Under the pieces are notes generated by a model. The model worked only from the letters and a program-made list of their open reading frames with translations. It had not been told where the DNA came from and searched no databases. This document shows positions 35,165-44,434 of a stretch of DNA of 64,000 nucleotides, piece after piece. Positions within the stretch are counted from its first letter, which is position 1, and the number at the start of each line of letters is the position of its first letter. Source of the DNA: Sphingomonas sp. So64.6b (GTDB lineage: Bacteria; Pseudomonadota; Alphaproteobacteria; Sphingomonadales; Sphingomonadaceae); the NCBI RefSeq assembly GCF_014171475.1, contig NZ_CP048817.1, forward strand, positions 1,488,001-1,552,000, in the 5' to 3' direction. The position numbers and the translations under genes are program-made.

Positions 35165-36469
35165 ATGACCGACCTCAACGTCATCGACCAGTTCATGCAG
35201 GCATTCATCCGCTACATCGACAGCGGCTTCGGCCTGCTTGGCGGCGACGTCCATTTCCTGGCGGTCACCCTGATCGGCATCGATATCACGCTGGCCGGCC
35301 TGTTCTGGACGCTGGGTGGCGAACAGGACGTGATGGGGCGCTTCATCAAGAAGATCCTCTATGTCGGCGCTTTCGCTTTTATCCTGAACAGCTTTTCGAC
35401 GCTTGCGGACGTCATCTTCAGGTCGTTCGCAGCGGCTGGACTCACGGCAGGGGGCGGGGTGCTGTCCGCCGATGATCTGCTCAAGCCCGGGCGGCTCGCC
35501 GGGACCGGCTTTTCCGCCGCGTGGCCCTTGCTGGATCAGGTCTCGAAGCTGCTTGGGTTCACCACCTTCTTCGACAATTTCCTGACGATCATGGTGCTGC
35601 TGTTCGCCTGGGCGCTGGTGATCCTGGCGTTCTTCATCCTCGCGATCCAGCTGTTCATCACCATTCTCGAGTTCAAGCTGACGACCCTGGCCGGTTTTGT
35701 GCTGGTACCATTCGCACTGTGGAACCGGACCAGTTTCCTTGCCGAGCGTGTGCTCGGGAGTGTCGTCAGCTCGGGCATCAAGGTGATGGTGCTCGCCGTC
35801 ATCGTCGGGATCGGCTCGAACTATTTCAACGATTTCGTCGGATCGCTGCAGGGGCAGGAGCCCGACATCGCGAAGGCAATGAGCCTCGCGCTGGCCGCGC
35901 TCACCCTGTTCGGACTTGGCATCTTCGGACCGGGCATCGCGACCGGCCTGGTCTCCGGCGCGCCGCAGCTTGGCGCGGGCGCGGCGGTCGGCACGGCGTT
36001 CGGCGCCGCGGGCGTGGCCGCGCTGGGCGGTGGCGCGGCGCTGGCTGGCGCTCGCGCGCTTGGCGGCGCTGCGCTCGGAGCAGTTCGCGCGGGCACGTCG
36101 ATGGGTTCTGCCGTCTCGACCGCATACAAGCTCGGCCAGGAGGGGGCTGGCTCGTCCAGTGTCGGTGCCGGTCTTCAGGGCATCGCGAGTGCGGCAGGTG
36201 GCGCCGTGCGCAACCGCGCCGCCAGCGCCGTTGGCATCGGCGAAGCCGCCGCCTCCGGCCGCCAGGCGGCTTTCGATGCACTGACCAATCGGCAGGCAAG
36301 CGCTTCGTCTTCGTCCGGGCAAGCCACCGATCAGCAGCCCGGCTGGGCGCAGTCGCTGCGACGCCAGCAGGACGCCCGTCACCACCGTCAGGTCGTCGCC
36401 CACACGCTGCGCGAGGGCGACCGCGGAGGCGCTTCCGCAACCCCCGACATCAAGGAAAAGGAGGACTGA
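35165..36469 (+). CDS. trbL: Conjugal transfer protein TrbL (VirB6 family)
   Basis: A 434-residue polytopic inner-membrane protein with about six hydrophobic segments between residues 35 and 270 (for example TIMVLLFAWALVILAFFILA and VMVLAVIVGIGSNY). A long Ala/Gly/Ser/Gln-rich cytoplasmic tail (about 280-434) is typical of P-type TrbL. ATG 35165 follows a GACAGGGACC stretch and opens with TDLNVIDQFMQAFI, the usual family N-terminus. Confidence 0.92.
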   Translation: MTDLNVIDQFMQAFIRYIDSGFGLLGGDVHFLAVTLIGIDITLAGLFWTLGGEQDVMGRFIKKILYVGAFAFILNSFSTLADVIFRSFAAAGLTAGGGVLSADDLLKPGRLAGTGFSAAWPLLDQVSKLLGFTTFFDNFLTIMVLLFAWALVILAFFILAIQLFITILEFKLTTLAGFVLVPFALWNRTSFLAERVLGSVVSSGIKVMVLAVIVGIGSNYFNDFVGSLQGQEPDIAKAMSLALAALTLFGLGIFGPGIATGLVSGAPQLGAGAAVGTAFGAAGVAALGGGAALAGARALGGAALGAVRAGTSMGSAVSTAYKLGQEGAGSSSVGAGLQGIASAAGGAVRNRAASAVGIGEAAASGRQAAFDALTNRQASASSSSGQATDQQPGWAQSLRRQQDARHHRQVVAHTLREGDRGGASATPDIKEKED

Positions 36470-36473
36470 CAAG

Positions 36474-37289
36474 ATGATCTTCAAGCGAAGCGTCCAGCGT
36501 TATGGCCGGACACCCGAGCCGGAAACGCCCTATCAACGCGCCGGCCAACTCTGGGATGAGCGGATCGGGTCGGCGCGGGTTCAGGCGCGAAACTGGCGGT
36601 TGATGGCCTTTGGAGGCCTGGCGCTCACGACGGTAATGTCCGCTGCTCTCGTGTGGCAATCCCTGCAAAGTCGCGTGACGCCCTATGTCGTCGAAGTCGA
36701 TCGTCTTGGTGAGGCGCGCGCCATCAGTGAGGCCGAAGCCGGATATCACGCAAACGACGCTCAGATCTCCTGGCATCTGGCGCGGTTCATCGAGAAGGTG
36801 CGATCGATCTCGCTGGATCCCGTGCTGATGCGCCGTGATTGGCTGTCAGCCTATGATTTCGCCACCCCGCGCGGTGCGATCTTTCTGGGCGACTATGCGC
36901 GCTCGGCGAACCCGTTCGGCGATCTCGGCCAGAGAACGGTCTCGGTGCAGGTCACCAGCGTGGTCAGGGCGTCAGATCGATCCTTCCAGGTCAAATGGAT
37001 CGAGACGGCGTTCGACCGCGGTGCGCAGTCGGGTGTCGCGCACTGGACCGGCATCCTGACGGTCAAGCTCAAGCCACCCACATCGGCAGACGTCCTGCGC
37101 AAGAATCCGCTCGGGCTCTATGTCGACGCGATCGACTGGAGCCGCGAGCTCGAGCCGGCGGCAGGTCCGGCGGCCTCACCCCCACCGCGACCAGCGCAAT
37201 CCGCACCTGCGGTCCCACCCGGTCCGGCGCCGGTTCCGGACTCCGCCGCTGCTCCATCTTCCCCTTCCGGCCAGGAGAATCAGCAATGA
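36474..37289 (+). CDS. trbF: Conjugal transfer protein TrbF (VirB8 family)
   Basis: A 271-residue bitopic inner-membrane protein. A short cytoplasmic N-terminus with TPYQRAGQLWDERIGSARVQ is followed by one membrane helix (about 45-62), a periplasmic VirB8 fold and a Pro/Ala-rich tail. Nucleates the channel core. Its TGA overlaps the trbG start. Confidence 0.92.
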   Translation: MIFKRSVQRYGRTPEPETPYQRAGQLWDERIGSARVQARNWRLMAFGGLALTTVMSAALVWQSLQSRVTPYVVEVDRLGEARAISEAEAGYHANDAQISWHLARFIEKVRSISLDPVLMRRDWLSAYDFATPRGAIFLGDYARSANPFGDLGQRTVSVQVTSVVRASDRSFQVKWIETAFDRGAQSGVAHWTGILTVKLKPPTSADVLRKNPLGLYVDAIDWSRELEPAAGPAASPPPRPAQSAPAVPPGPAPVPDSAAAPSSPSGQENQQ

Positions 37290-38164
37290 CACAGACCCGC
37301 ATGATTTCGACCTTGCTCTCGGTGACGATGGCATCGATCGCGCCAACCTGCGCGCTGGCGCAGGCCTCCGTCTCCGCGGAGGGAGCGCATCGGGCGACCT
37401 CCACGATCGCGGCGGCGAACCGGGCGGCGACGCTCGAGCCGATGCCTCCCGCCTTCATCAATGCCGCTGCGGTGATGCCCTATGCCGACGGAGCGATCTA
37501 TCAGGTCTACACCACGCCTGAACGCGTGACGGATATCGCGCTCGAGCCGGGTGAAGTGCTCGGCGCGGTTGCGAGCGGCGACACGGCGCGCTGGGTGATC
37601 GGCGATACGACAAGTGGGGCAGGGGCCGGCAAGCGGGTCCATATCCTCGTGAAGCCCTTTGCCGCGGGCCTTTCCACCAACCTCGTCATCACGACCGACC
37701 GGCGCACCTATCATGTCGCGCTTGCGAGCGTGCGCGGCGCGGGGATGTCCGCGCTGGCGTGGACCTACCCGCAGGACGGGCTGATCGCGATCAAGCGATC
37801 GGAGGAAGTTGCCGCTGCCGCAGCGCCGGTCGCTGCCGGGCTCGACGTCGATCAGCTCCATTTCAACTATGCCATCTCCGGCGACACGCCGCGGTGGCGG
37901 CCCTTGCGGGCGTTCGACGACGGCAGACAGACCTATATCGAATTTTCCGCCAGCCTCGCGGTCGGCGAGGCGCCGCCGCTGTTCCTCGTCGGCGCAAAGG
38001 GCGAAGCGCAACTCGTCAATTATCGCCTGCGCGGCCGCTACTATGTCGTCGACAGGATATTCGACGTGGCCGAGCTTCGCCTTGGCACCAACCATCAGGA
38101 CGTCGTGCGGCTCACCCGCATCGACGCGTCCCGGAGCCGCCATGTCAAGGGGAGGGCGCTGTGA
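37286..38164 (+). CDS. trbG: Conjugal transfer protein TrbG (VirB9 family)
   Basis: A 292-residue outer-core component with a signal peptide (cleavage near CALAQA). Family segments include IYQVYTTPERVTDIALEPGE, LVITTDRRTYHVAL and YYVVDRIFDVAELRLG. It bridges TrbI and the outer membrane. ATG 37286 overlaps the trbF stop, and its own stop overlaps the GTG of trbI. Confidence 0.93.
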   Translation: MTQTRMISTLLSVTMASIAPTCALAQASVSAEGAHRATSTIAAANRAATLEPMPPAFINAAAVMPYADGAIYQVYTTPERVTDIALEPGEVLGAVASGDTARWVIGDTTSGAGAGKRVHILVKPFAAGLSTNLVITTDRRTYHVALASVRGAGMSALAWTYPQDGLIAIKRSEEVAAAAAPVAAGLDVDQLHFNYAISGDTPRWRPLRAFDDGRQTYIEFSASLAVGEAPPLFLVGAKGEAQLVNYRLRGRYYVVDRIFDVAELRLGTNHQDVVRLTRIDASRSRHVKGRAL

Positions 38165-39402
38165 CCGAGGTCATCGCTGAGCCCGAAGAGGGCGCCGCCC
38201 CGCCCACACCGCCGAAGGTCGATCCAGAGACCCTCGTCCTCCGCGCACGGCCGGCGCGCGCCATTCGGTTCAAGCGCGGGCTGATCGTCTCGTTGGCCGC
38301 TATTGCCGCGGCGGGCGTTGTCGGCACTGCCTGGTTCGCGCTCGAGCCACGGGCCCTGCATCTCGCCGCCGACGGTGAGGACAAGAACATCGCAGCCAAG
38401 GCGCCGAGCGACACGCTGAGCGCACTCCCGACCAGTTACGGGACTGCGCCCGAACTTGGACCGCCGCTTCCTGGGGATCTTGGCAGGCCTATTCTTGAGC
38501 GTCAGCGCCAGTTCGCCGGCGAAACCATGCCGCCTATCCCTCCTGCGGTGTCGGCAGCGCCGCAAGCCGTCGACGACGCGCGCCAGCGCCGCCTCGCAGA
38601 ACGTAAGGCGGCACGCGAATCCGGCCTTCTGGTTCAGACTACCGGTCAGCAAGGCGCAAACCCATCGATGCCCGCCAGTTATGTACCAACGACGACCCCG
38701 GTTGGCGACGATCACGCGAACAAGGTCGCGATCGACGCCCAGGGTGATCCCAACGGTCAACAGCGCAAGGCGGACTTCGTCCGCACCACCGACAAGGCCG
38801 GGGATACCAATTCTTATGTGGTGGCGTCGCGTCCGTCGCCCTTCACTCTTTCGGCGGGGAGCGTGATATCCGCCAGCCTGATCACCGGGCTGCGATCGGA
38901 CCTACCCGGCTTGGTGACCGCACAGGTGACCGAGCGGATCTTCGACAGCGCAACGGGCCGTATCCTGCTGATACCGCAGGGCGCTCGCCTGATCGGCGCG
39001 TACGACAGCGTGGTCGCGTTTGGGCAGCGCCGTGCGCTGGTAGTTTGGCAGCGCATCATCTTTCCGGACGGCAGTTCGATCCGGTTGGAGAACGCACCGG
39101 CGACTGACCCTTCCGGCTTTGCCGGCCTCGCCGACAAGGTCGACTTCCACACCTGGTCGCTGTTGAAGGGCGTCGTGCTGTCGACCCTGCTGGGTGCCGG
39201 CTCGGAACTGCAATTCCGCGGCGAGAGCGATCTCGTTCAGGCGGTCCGGCAATCGACGCAGCAGAACGCCTCGCGCGCAGGAGATCAACTCACCTCTCGA
39301 AACCTGCAAGTCCAGCCGACGATCACCATTCGCCCCGGCGCGCCTGTCCGACTCCTTGTGCATCATGATCTCGTGCTGAAACCCTGGATGGAGGAAAGGT
39401 GA
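38161..39402 (+). CDS. trbI: Conjugal transfer protein TrbI (VirB10 family)
   Basis: A 413-residue protein. A cytoplasmic Pro-rich N-terminus and one membrane helix (about 40-60) precede a long periplasmic linker and the C-terminal VirB10 beta-barrel domain (SAGSVISASLITGLRSDLPG, GRILLIPQGARLIGAYDS, GLADKVDFHTWSLLKGVVLS). It spans the envelope and senses ATP use by the channel ATPases. Its GTG start overlaps the trbG TGA. Confidence 0.93.
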   Translation: MTEVIAEPEEGAAPPTPPKVDPETLVLRARPARAIRFKRGLIVSLAAIAAAGVVGTAWFALEPRALHLAADGEDKNIAAKAPSDTLSALPTSYGTAPELGPPLPGDLGRPILERQRQFAGETMPPIPPAVSAAPQAVDDARQRRLAERKAARESGLLVQTTGQQGANPSMPASYVPTTTPVGDDHANKVAIDAQGDPNGQQRKADFVRTTDKAGDTNSYVVASRPSPFTLSAGSVISASLITGLRSDLPGLVTAQVTERIFDSATGRILLIPQGARLIGAYDSVVAFGQRRALVVWQRIIFPDGSSIRLENAPATDPSGFAGLADKVDFHTWSLLKGVVLSTLLGAGSELQFRGESDLVQAVRQSTQQNASRAGDQLTSRNLQVQPTITIRPGAPVRLLVHHDLVLKPWMEER

Positions 39403-39620
39403 TGGCTGACCTGCGCCTCCCCAGGCTGCCGGACCGAACGCCGGTCAAAGTTAGCATCCAGGTCACACCGCAGCTCTTCGCCGACCTCACTCGATATGCG
39501 GGCCTCTACCAGGAGACCTATGGTCGGGAGGAAGCCGTCGGCGACCTGATTCCGTCGATGCTGACCGCCTTTCTCGACAGCGACCGGGCTTTTAGCAGAA
39601 CGCGGTCGGGCGGGAAGTGA
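39402..39620 (+). CDS. DUF2274 protein of Trb-type elements
   Basis: A 72-residue protein with LPDRTPVKVSIQVTPQLFAD and LTRYAGLYQETYG, matching the small DUF2274 proteins commonly encoded after trbI. Function unknown; the fold may be ribbon-helix-helix-like. The ATG overlaps the trbI stop by one base. Last gene of the transfer operon. Confidence 0.85.
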   Translation: MADLRLPRLPDRTPVKVSIQVTPQLFADLTRYAGLYQETYGREEAVGDLIPSMLTAFLDSDRAFSRTRSGGK

Positions 39621-39710
39621 GTGGCATGTCCTCGACCAATCAGAAGGAAGGGGAGGCGGCGAATGGCTCGATTGTAGGTCGAGTCTTGCTGATCGCCACG
39701 CAGGTGAACG

Positions 39711-40052
39711 ATGGAGATAAGTGAACGTCTCCTCTCAGTCGCCGACGCGGCCGACTTCCTGAGAGTCCATCCAAATACAATTCGGGCGTGGGTGCGTTCG
39801 GGTCGCATTCCGGGCGCCAAGATCGGCCGCTGTTGGCGGTTCATCGAGGCCGATCTTGTGACGGCGACTCGCGAGCGCTATTCTGCGGCCGCACGAATGC
39901 AGCCGAGTGCCTTTCAAGAGGAGGCAATATGGCACTCTGGAACCGTGCAGGAACATACTACGTCAAGATCACAGCACCTGACGGAACGCTCATTAGACGC
40001 ACTACTGGAACGTCCGACAGGCTCAAGGCCGAAGAATACCACGACAAGCTGA
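39711..40052 (+). CDS. Excisionase-like helix-turn-helix protein
   Basis: A 113-residue protein. Residues about 7-55 (LLSVADAADFLRVHPNTIR, AWVRSGRIPGAKIGRCWRF) form a MerR/AlpA-like helix-turn-helix, as in excisionases and integrase-linked regulators. The last ~40 residues are read across the start of the integrase gene in another frame, an overlap of 124 bp, and look unstructured. It is probably the recombination directionality factor or a regulator of the integrase. Confidence 0.75.
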   Translation: MEISERLLSVADAADFLRVHPNTIRAWVRSGRIPGAKIGRCWRFIEADLVTATRERYSAAARMQPSAFQEEAIWHSGTVQEHTTSRSQHLTERSLDALLERPTGSRPKNTTTS

Positions 40053-41029
40053 AGGCCGAGCTGTGGGATCTTGCCAGGTTGAAGCGAAAGCCGAAGCGGA
40101 CATGGGACGAGGCGGCTCTCCGGTGGCTGAAGGAAAAGGCCCACAAGAAGTCCTATCGGGACGATGTGAGCCGGATCCGTTGGTTCACCAGGCATCTGCG
40201 TGGCAAGACACTGGACCAGGTGAGCAGGGACATGATCGATCGGATCATCTCTCGACATCATGCCCGATCGAGCGATCGCACGAAGGATCTCTATGTGGCG
40301 CTGATCCGCGCCATGTTCCGGATGGCGCAGCGCGAATGGGAATGGATCGAGCAGATACCGGCGTTCAAGACCTACACGAGGAATGCAAAGCCGAGGGTGC
40401 GTTGGTTGACGCACGCGCAGGCCGACCGCCTCCTGGAGGAACTTCCCGATCACCAGCAGGACCTGATGCTGTTCGCGCTCGCAACGGGGCTGCGACAGGG
40501 GAATATCAAGAGGCTGACCTGGGACCAAGTCGACTTCTCCCGCCGCATCGTCACGATCGAGCACGGAGACACCAAGAATAACGAGGCTTTGGGTGTTCCG
40601 CTCAATGACCTCGCCATCTCGGTCCTCCGGCGGCAGATGGGGAAGCAGTGCGAGCATGTGTTCACTTATGCCGGACGACCAATCGGGCAGGTGAACACGA
40701 AACATTGGCGAGACGCGCTCAAACGCGCGGGCATCGCCGATTTTCGCTGGCACGACCTGCGGCATACCTGGGCGAGCTGGTTGCGGCAGAATGACGTGCC
40801 CACCTGGGTGCTTCAGGAGCTGGGGGGCTGGAAATCGGAGTCGATGGTGCGCCGCTACGCGCACATGTCGGTGAGGCATTTGCAGCCCTATGCAGACCAG
40901 CTGATTTTTGAGGCCAAAACAGGTCACACCGCCTCCTCGGAGCCGGCACCATGTCAAGGTCACAAAAATGGTCACAGTGAGAGCCCATTCGCGCTCAAAC
41001 TTGTGGCCGGGACTGACCTAAGTGACTGA
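39929..41029 (+). CDS. int: Tyrosine-type site-specific integrase
   Basis: A 366-residue recombinase. The catalytic set is visible: Arg in ALATGLRQGNIKRLTW (about 184), Lys in GDTKNNEALGVPL, HDLRHTWASW (His and Arg), GGWKSESMVRRYAHMS (Trp in place of the second His, then the nucleophile Tyr). The N-terminal arm (LWNRAGTYYVKITAPDGT) and core-binding domain are complete. ATG 39929 has AAGAGGAGG just upstream; earlier in-frame codons lie inside the excisionase gene. It ends 16 bp from the 3' end of tRNA-Lys, its probable target. Confidence 0.95.
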   Translation: MALWNRAGTYYVKITAPDGTLIRRTTGTSDRLKAEEYHDKLKAELWDLARLKRKPKRTWDEAALRWLKEKAHKKSYRDDVSRIRWFTRHLRGKTLDQVSRDMIDRIISRHHARSSDRTKDLYVALIRAMFRMAQREWEWIEQIPAFKTYTRNAKPRVRWLTHAQADRLLEELPDHQQDLMLFALATGLRQGNIKRLTWDQVDFSRRIVTIEHGDTKNNEALGVPLNDLAISVLRRQMGKQCEHVFTYAGRPIGQVNTKHWRDALKRAGIADFRWHDLRHTWASWLRQNDVPTWVLQELGGWKSESMVRRYAHMSVRHLQPYADQLIFEAKTGHTASSEPAPCQGHKNGHSESPFALKLVAGTDLSD

Positions 41030-41045
41030 GAAGTAAGCAAAATTA

Positions 41046-41121
<76 letters not shown>

Positions 41122-41227
41122 ATATCCGGTGCGGCGTAATCGGCGCGTTGGAAGCGCCGCCGCTGTCGGGGAGGGCGCGCGTTAGCATTGCCGCCGCTAA
41201 ATGCAAACCCGAAATCGCGCTTTTTTG

Positions 41228-42343
41228 CTACCAGCGGGCGGTCTGGCGATTTTGCCGGTCGATCGACATCAATATGCCGAGACAGGCCAGCACGGTCAGC
41301 TGTGCCGAACTGCCGAAACTGATAAAGGGCAGGGGGATGCCGACCACCGGCGCGATGCCCATGACCATCGACATATTGATCGCGACATAGAGGAAGATGG
41401 TCGTGGCCAGGCCCGCCGCAGTCAGGCGGCCGAATTTGGTCTGCGCCTGCAGCGCGACATTCACGCCCCAGAAGATCACGGCGAAAAAAGCGATGATCAG
41501 CAGAATGCCGCCGATCAGGCCCCATTCCTCCATCATCGTCGCCAGCGCGAAATCGGTATGCCCCTCGGGCAAATAATCGAGATGGCTTTGTGTGCCGTTG
41601 AGAAAGCCCTTGCCGAAGATGCCGCCCGATCCGATCGCGATCTTCGACTGGCTGATATGATAGCCGGTGCCAAGCGGGTCGCTCTCGGGATCGAGGAAGA
41701 CGAGGATGCGGTTGCGCTGATAGCCGTGCAGCACGAAGTTGACCGCAAGCGGGATCGCAGCGCCCAGCGCCAGCGCGCCACCGATGAACAGGCGTAGCGG
41801 TACACCGGCCAGGAACATCACCACAACACCGCCCATGCAGATCATCAGCGCGGTGCCGAGATCGGGCTGCAGCATGACCAGCGCGCCGGGCACGCCGATC
41901 AGCAGCGCCGCAGGCCAGATCGCGCCGAAACGCCGCGTTTCATTGGGCGGCAGCATGTCGTAGAATTTGGCGCAGGCGAGCACGATGAACGGCTTCATGA
42001 ACTCCGACGGTTGCAGCCGGATCAGGCCGAGATCGAGCCAGCGCTGGCTGCCGCCACGTACCGCGCCGAGCAGTTCGACCAGCACCAGCGCGATGACCAG
42101 CACGGCATAGACGGGCAGCGCGATGTTGCTCCACACCGATTCGCGCACGCGCGACAGCGCGATCGCCCCCGCGAGCAGCACGAAGAAACGGATGCCTTGC
42201 GTCAGTGCCCAGGGACGCAGCGAACCGCCTGCGGCGGAATACAGCACGACCAGTCCGAAACTGCCGATCAGGATGACGAGGAAGATGACCCTCCATGGCA
42301 ATTGCGCGAGCGGCGCAGGGACGAAGTTCAAGCCCGGGTTCAA
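41228..42343 (-). CDS. rodA: Peptidoglycan glycosyltransferase RodA
   Basis: A 371-residue SEDS-family protein with about ten membrane segments. Typical motifs are GGSQRWLDLGLIRLQPSEFM, AKIAIGSGGIFGKGF in the form SKIAIGSGGIFGKG, and LPEGHTDFALATMMEEWG. It polymerises glycan strands with PBP2 in the elongasome. The last gene of the mre operon; its ATG overlaps the mrdA stop. Confidence 0.96.
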   Translation of the reverse strand: MNPGLNFVPAPLAQLPWRVIFLVILIGSFGLVVLYSAAGGSLRPWALTQGIRFFVLLAGAIALSRVRESVWSNIALPVYAVLVIALVLVELLGAVRGGSQRWLDLGLIRLQPSEFMKPFIVLACAKFYDMLPPNETRRFGAIWPAALLIGVPGALVMLQPDLGTALMICMGGVVVMFLAGVPLRLFIGGALALGAAIPLAVNFVLHGYQRNRILVFLDPESDPLGTGYHISQSKIAIGSGGIFGKGFLNGTQSHLDYLPEGHTDFALATMMEEWGLIGGILLIIAFFAVIFWGVNVALQAQTKFGRLTAAGLATTIFLYVAINMSMVMGIAPVVGIPLPFISFGSSAQLTVLACLGILMSIDRQNRQTARW

Positions 42344-44415
42344 TCCTGTGACTCCGTCGATCCGACCTGCGCGATGCCGTTACCCGAAGCGGTTGCGGCA
42401 CCGAGCGCCTCGGCGGTGGCGTTCTGTGCTGCGGTCGCCGCCTCCACCGCAGGCGCGGCGGTCGGCGCGGTGGCGCTGGTTTCGGTCGCGGCACCGACAC
42501 CCGGCGCGGGCGCGTTGGCTGCTGCGCGATATGCGGCGCTTTGCGTCGCGGCGCGCTGCGTGATGTCGCCGCCCCAGGTGGGCTCGCCCTCGGCGAGCGA
42601 TTTCAATGCGGCTTCGCGGTCGAACATATAGGTCATGATGTCGCGCGCGATCAGCGGCGTGTCGAGATTTCGGATCAAATGGCCATTATGTTCGAGCACG
42701 ATGCCAGCGGCATATTTGGGTTTGTCGGCCGGCGCAAAGCATACGAACAGCGCGTGATCGCGCAGCTTGAACGGCAGTTGCCGGTTGTTGAGCACGCCGC
42801 TGCCGCGTTCGGCCATGGTGATGCGGCGAACCTGCGCGGTGCCGGTCTTCGCCGCGAGCGCTACTCCGGGAATCTGCAACCGCGCGGAACCGGCGGTACC
42901 GCCCTGGTTGACCACACCGAACATCGCATCGCGCACGATTGCGAGATGTTCGGGCGATACCTTCAGCGGTGCCGCGAGTGGCGCCCTGCCGTTCATCAAT
43001 ATTCTTGGCTGGAGGTGCCGGCCGGAAGCGATACGCGCCGACATCACGGCCAGCTGAAGCGGATTGGCGAGAACATAACCCTGGCCGATCGACGCGTTGA
43101 GCGAATCCGCGACGGTCCAGCTGTCCTTGTATTTCTTCAGCTTCCACGCGCTGTCGGGCACGGTGCCGTAACGCTGCGTGTCGAACGGCAAATGATATTT
43201 CTCGCCGAGCCCGACCATCCGCGCGATCGGGGCGATTGCGTCATAACCGACGCGGCGGATCATCTCGTAAAAATAGATGTCGCAGCTCTGCATGACCGCG
43301 TTTTTCATGTCGAGCGGGCCATGGCCGCGGCGCTTGTGGCAGTGGAACGTGCCGGTACCGACGCGCATCGCGCCCGAACAATTGACCCGTGCATGTGGAT
43401 CGACCCCGGCGGTCAGCAACGCCAGCGCATTCATCGGCTTGACCGTCGATCCGGGCGGATAAAGTCCCTGCAGCGTCTTGTTCATCAACGGCACATGGTC
43501 GTCGTCGGACAGCATCTTCCATTCGAGATGGCTGATGCCGTCGGAAAAACTGTTCGGGTCGTACGCGGGCATCGACACCATCGCCAGGATGTCGCCGGTG
43601 TCGCAATCGATCACCACCGCAGAGCCGGAATTGGTCCCAAGGCGCCGTGCGGCATATTCCTGCAATCCGGCATCGATCGTCAGCCGCGCGGTCTGACCCG
43701 GCGTGTCACCGCGCGTCTCGAGCTCGCGCACCACCTTGCCACGCGCCGTCACTTCGACGCGTTTCGCGCCAGCTTCGCCGCGCAGAGATTTTTCCAGCGT
43801 CTTTTCAAGGCCATCCTTGCCCAGCTTGAAGCCGGGCGTGACCATCAACGGGTCCTTGGTCTTCTGATATTGCTCGGCCGACGCCGCGCCGACATAGCCG
43901 GTGAGATGCGCGACCGCTGCGCCGGCGGGATAGCTGCGTGCAAAACCGCGCGTCGGTGCGATGCCGATCAGTTCGGGCAGCCGGACGCTGACTGCCGCAA
44001 ACTGTTCCCAGTTGAGATTCTCCGCGACCTGCACCGGTTGAAATCCGGCCGCGTGCTTTAGATCTGTGGCGATGCGATCCATTTGCTCGGGCGGAAGATT
44101 AAGGATCGTGCGCAACAGGCCGAGCACGCGGTCCTTGTCCTCGAGCCGGTCGGGGATGATATCGACGCGAAAATCGGTGCGGTTGTTGGCCAGCGGCGCG
44201 CCATGACGATCGACGATCCAGCCGCGACGCGGCGGCACCAGCGTCATGTTGACGCGATTGCTCTCGGAAAGCACGCGATAGCGTTCATTCTCCGCGACCG
44301 CGAGCCAGGTCATGCGTCCGGCCAGCGTAACCGCGACAAGGCCCTGACCGACGCCAAGCATCATCGCGCGACGGCTGAAACTATAGGATTGGGAAGCTTC
44401 GGTAACGTTCCGCAT
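42340..44415 (-). CDS. mrdA: Penicillin-binding protein 2
   Basis: A 691-residue peptidoglycan DD-transpeptidase of the elongasome. It has an N-terminal membrane anchor (about 15-35), the PBP dimerisation domain (RRGWIVDRHGAPLANNRTDF), an active-site Ser in GSTVKPMNALA (SxxK), SxN as SLNASIGQGY, and KTGTAQ. The Ala/Thr-rich tail after about 610 is lineage-specific. The start (MRNVTEASQSYSF) was chosen because earlier in-frame codons extend into mreD. Confidence 0.96.
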   Translation of the reverse strand: MRNVTEASQSYSFSRRAMMLGVGQGLVAVTLAGRMTWLAVAENERYRVLSESNRVNMTLVPPRRGWIVDRHGAPLANNRTDFRVDIIPDRLEDKDRVLGLLRTILNLPPEQMDRIATDLKHAAGFQPVQVAENLNWEQFAAVSVRLPELIGIAPTRGFARSYPAGAAVAHLTGYVGAASAEQYQKTKDPLMVTPGFKLGKDGLEKTLEKSLRGEAGAKRVEVTARGKVVRELETRGDTPGQTARLTIDAGLQEYAARRLGTNSGSAVVIDCDTGDILAMVSMPAYDPNSFSDGISHLEWKMLSDDDHVPLMNKTLQGLYPPGSTVKPMNALALLTAGVDPHARVNCSGAMRVGTGTFHCHKRRGHGPLDMKNAVMQSCDIYFYEMIRRVGYDAIAPIARMVGLGEKYHLPFDTQRYGTVPDSAWKLKKYKDSWTVADSLNASIGQGYVLANPLQLAVMSARIASGRHLQPRILMNGRAPLAAPLKVSPEHLAIVRDAMFGVVNQGGTAGSARLQIPGVALAAKTGTAQVRRITMAERGSGVLNNRQLPFKLRDHALFVCFAPADKPKYAAGIVLEHNGHLIRNLDTPLIARDIMTYMFDREAALKSLAEGEPTWGGDITQRAATQSAAYRAAANAPAPGVGAATETSATAPTAAPAVEAATAAQNATAEALGAATASGNGIAQVGSTESQD

Positions 44416-44434
44416 GGTCAGGATATGCGCCTTT

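Larger units (their letters stand above)
1..41045. mobile_element. Integrative conjugative/genomic island at tRNA-Lys (left end outside window)
   Basis: A tyrosine integrase and an excisionase-like gene lie directly against the 3' end of a tRNA-Lys gene. A Trb-type conjugation module sits next to them, and the rest of the span is defence-like and hypothetical cargo plus an insertion sequence. Beyond the tRNA the content is entirely housekeeping. This is the usual layout of an element integrated at a tRNA 3' end. Gene order traG-RHH-trbBCDEJLFGI matches Tn4371-family elements. No relaxase and no second attachment repeat were found in the window, so the left boundary, self-transmissibility and whether this is one element or several stacked ones are not established. 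Confidence 0.75.

Noticed and set aside
35111..36484. Long open frame antisense to trbL
   Set aside because: Arg/Ala-rich shadow composition; the sense strand encodes a clear TrbL.
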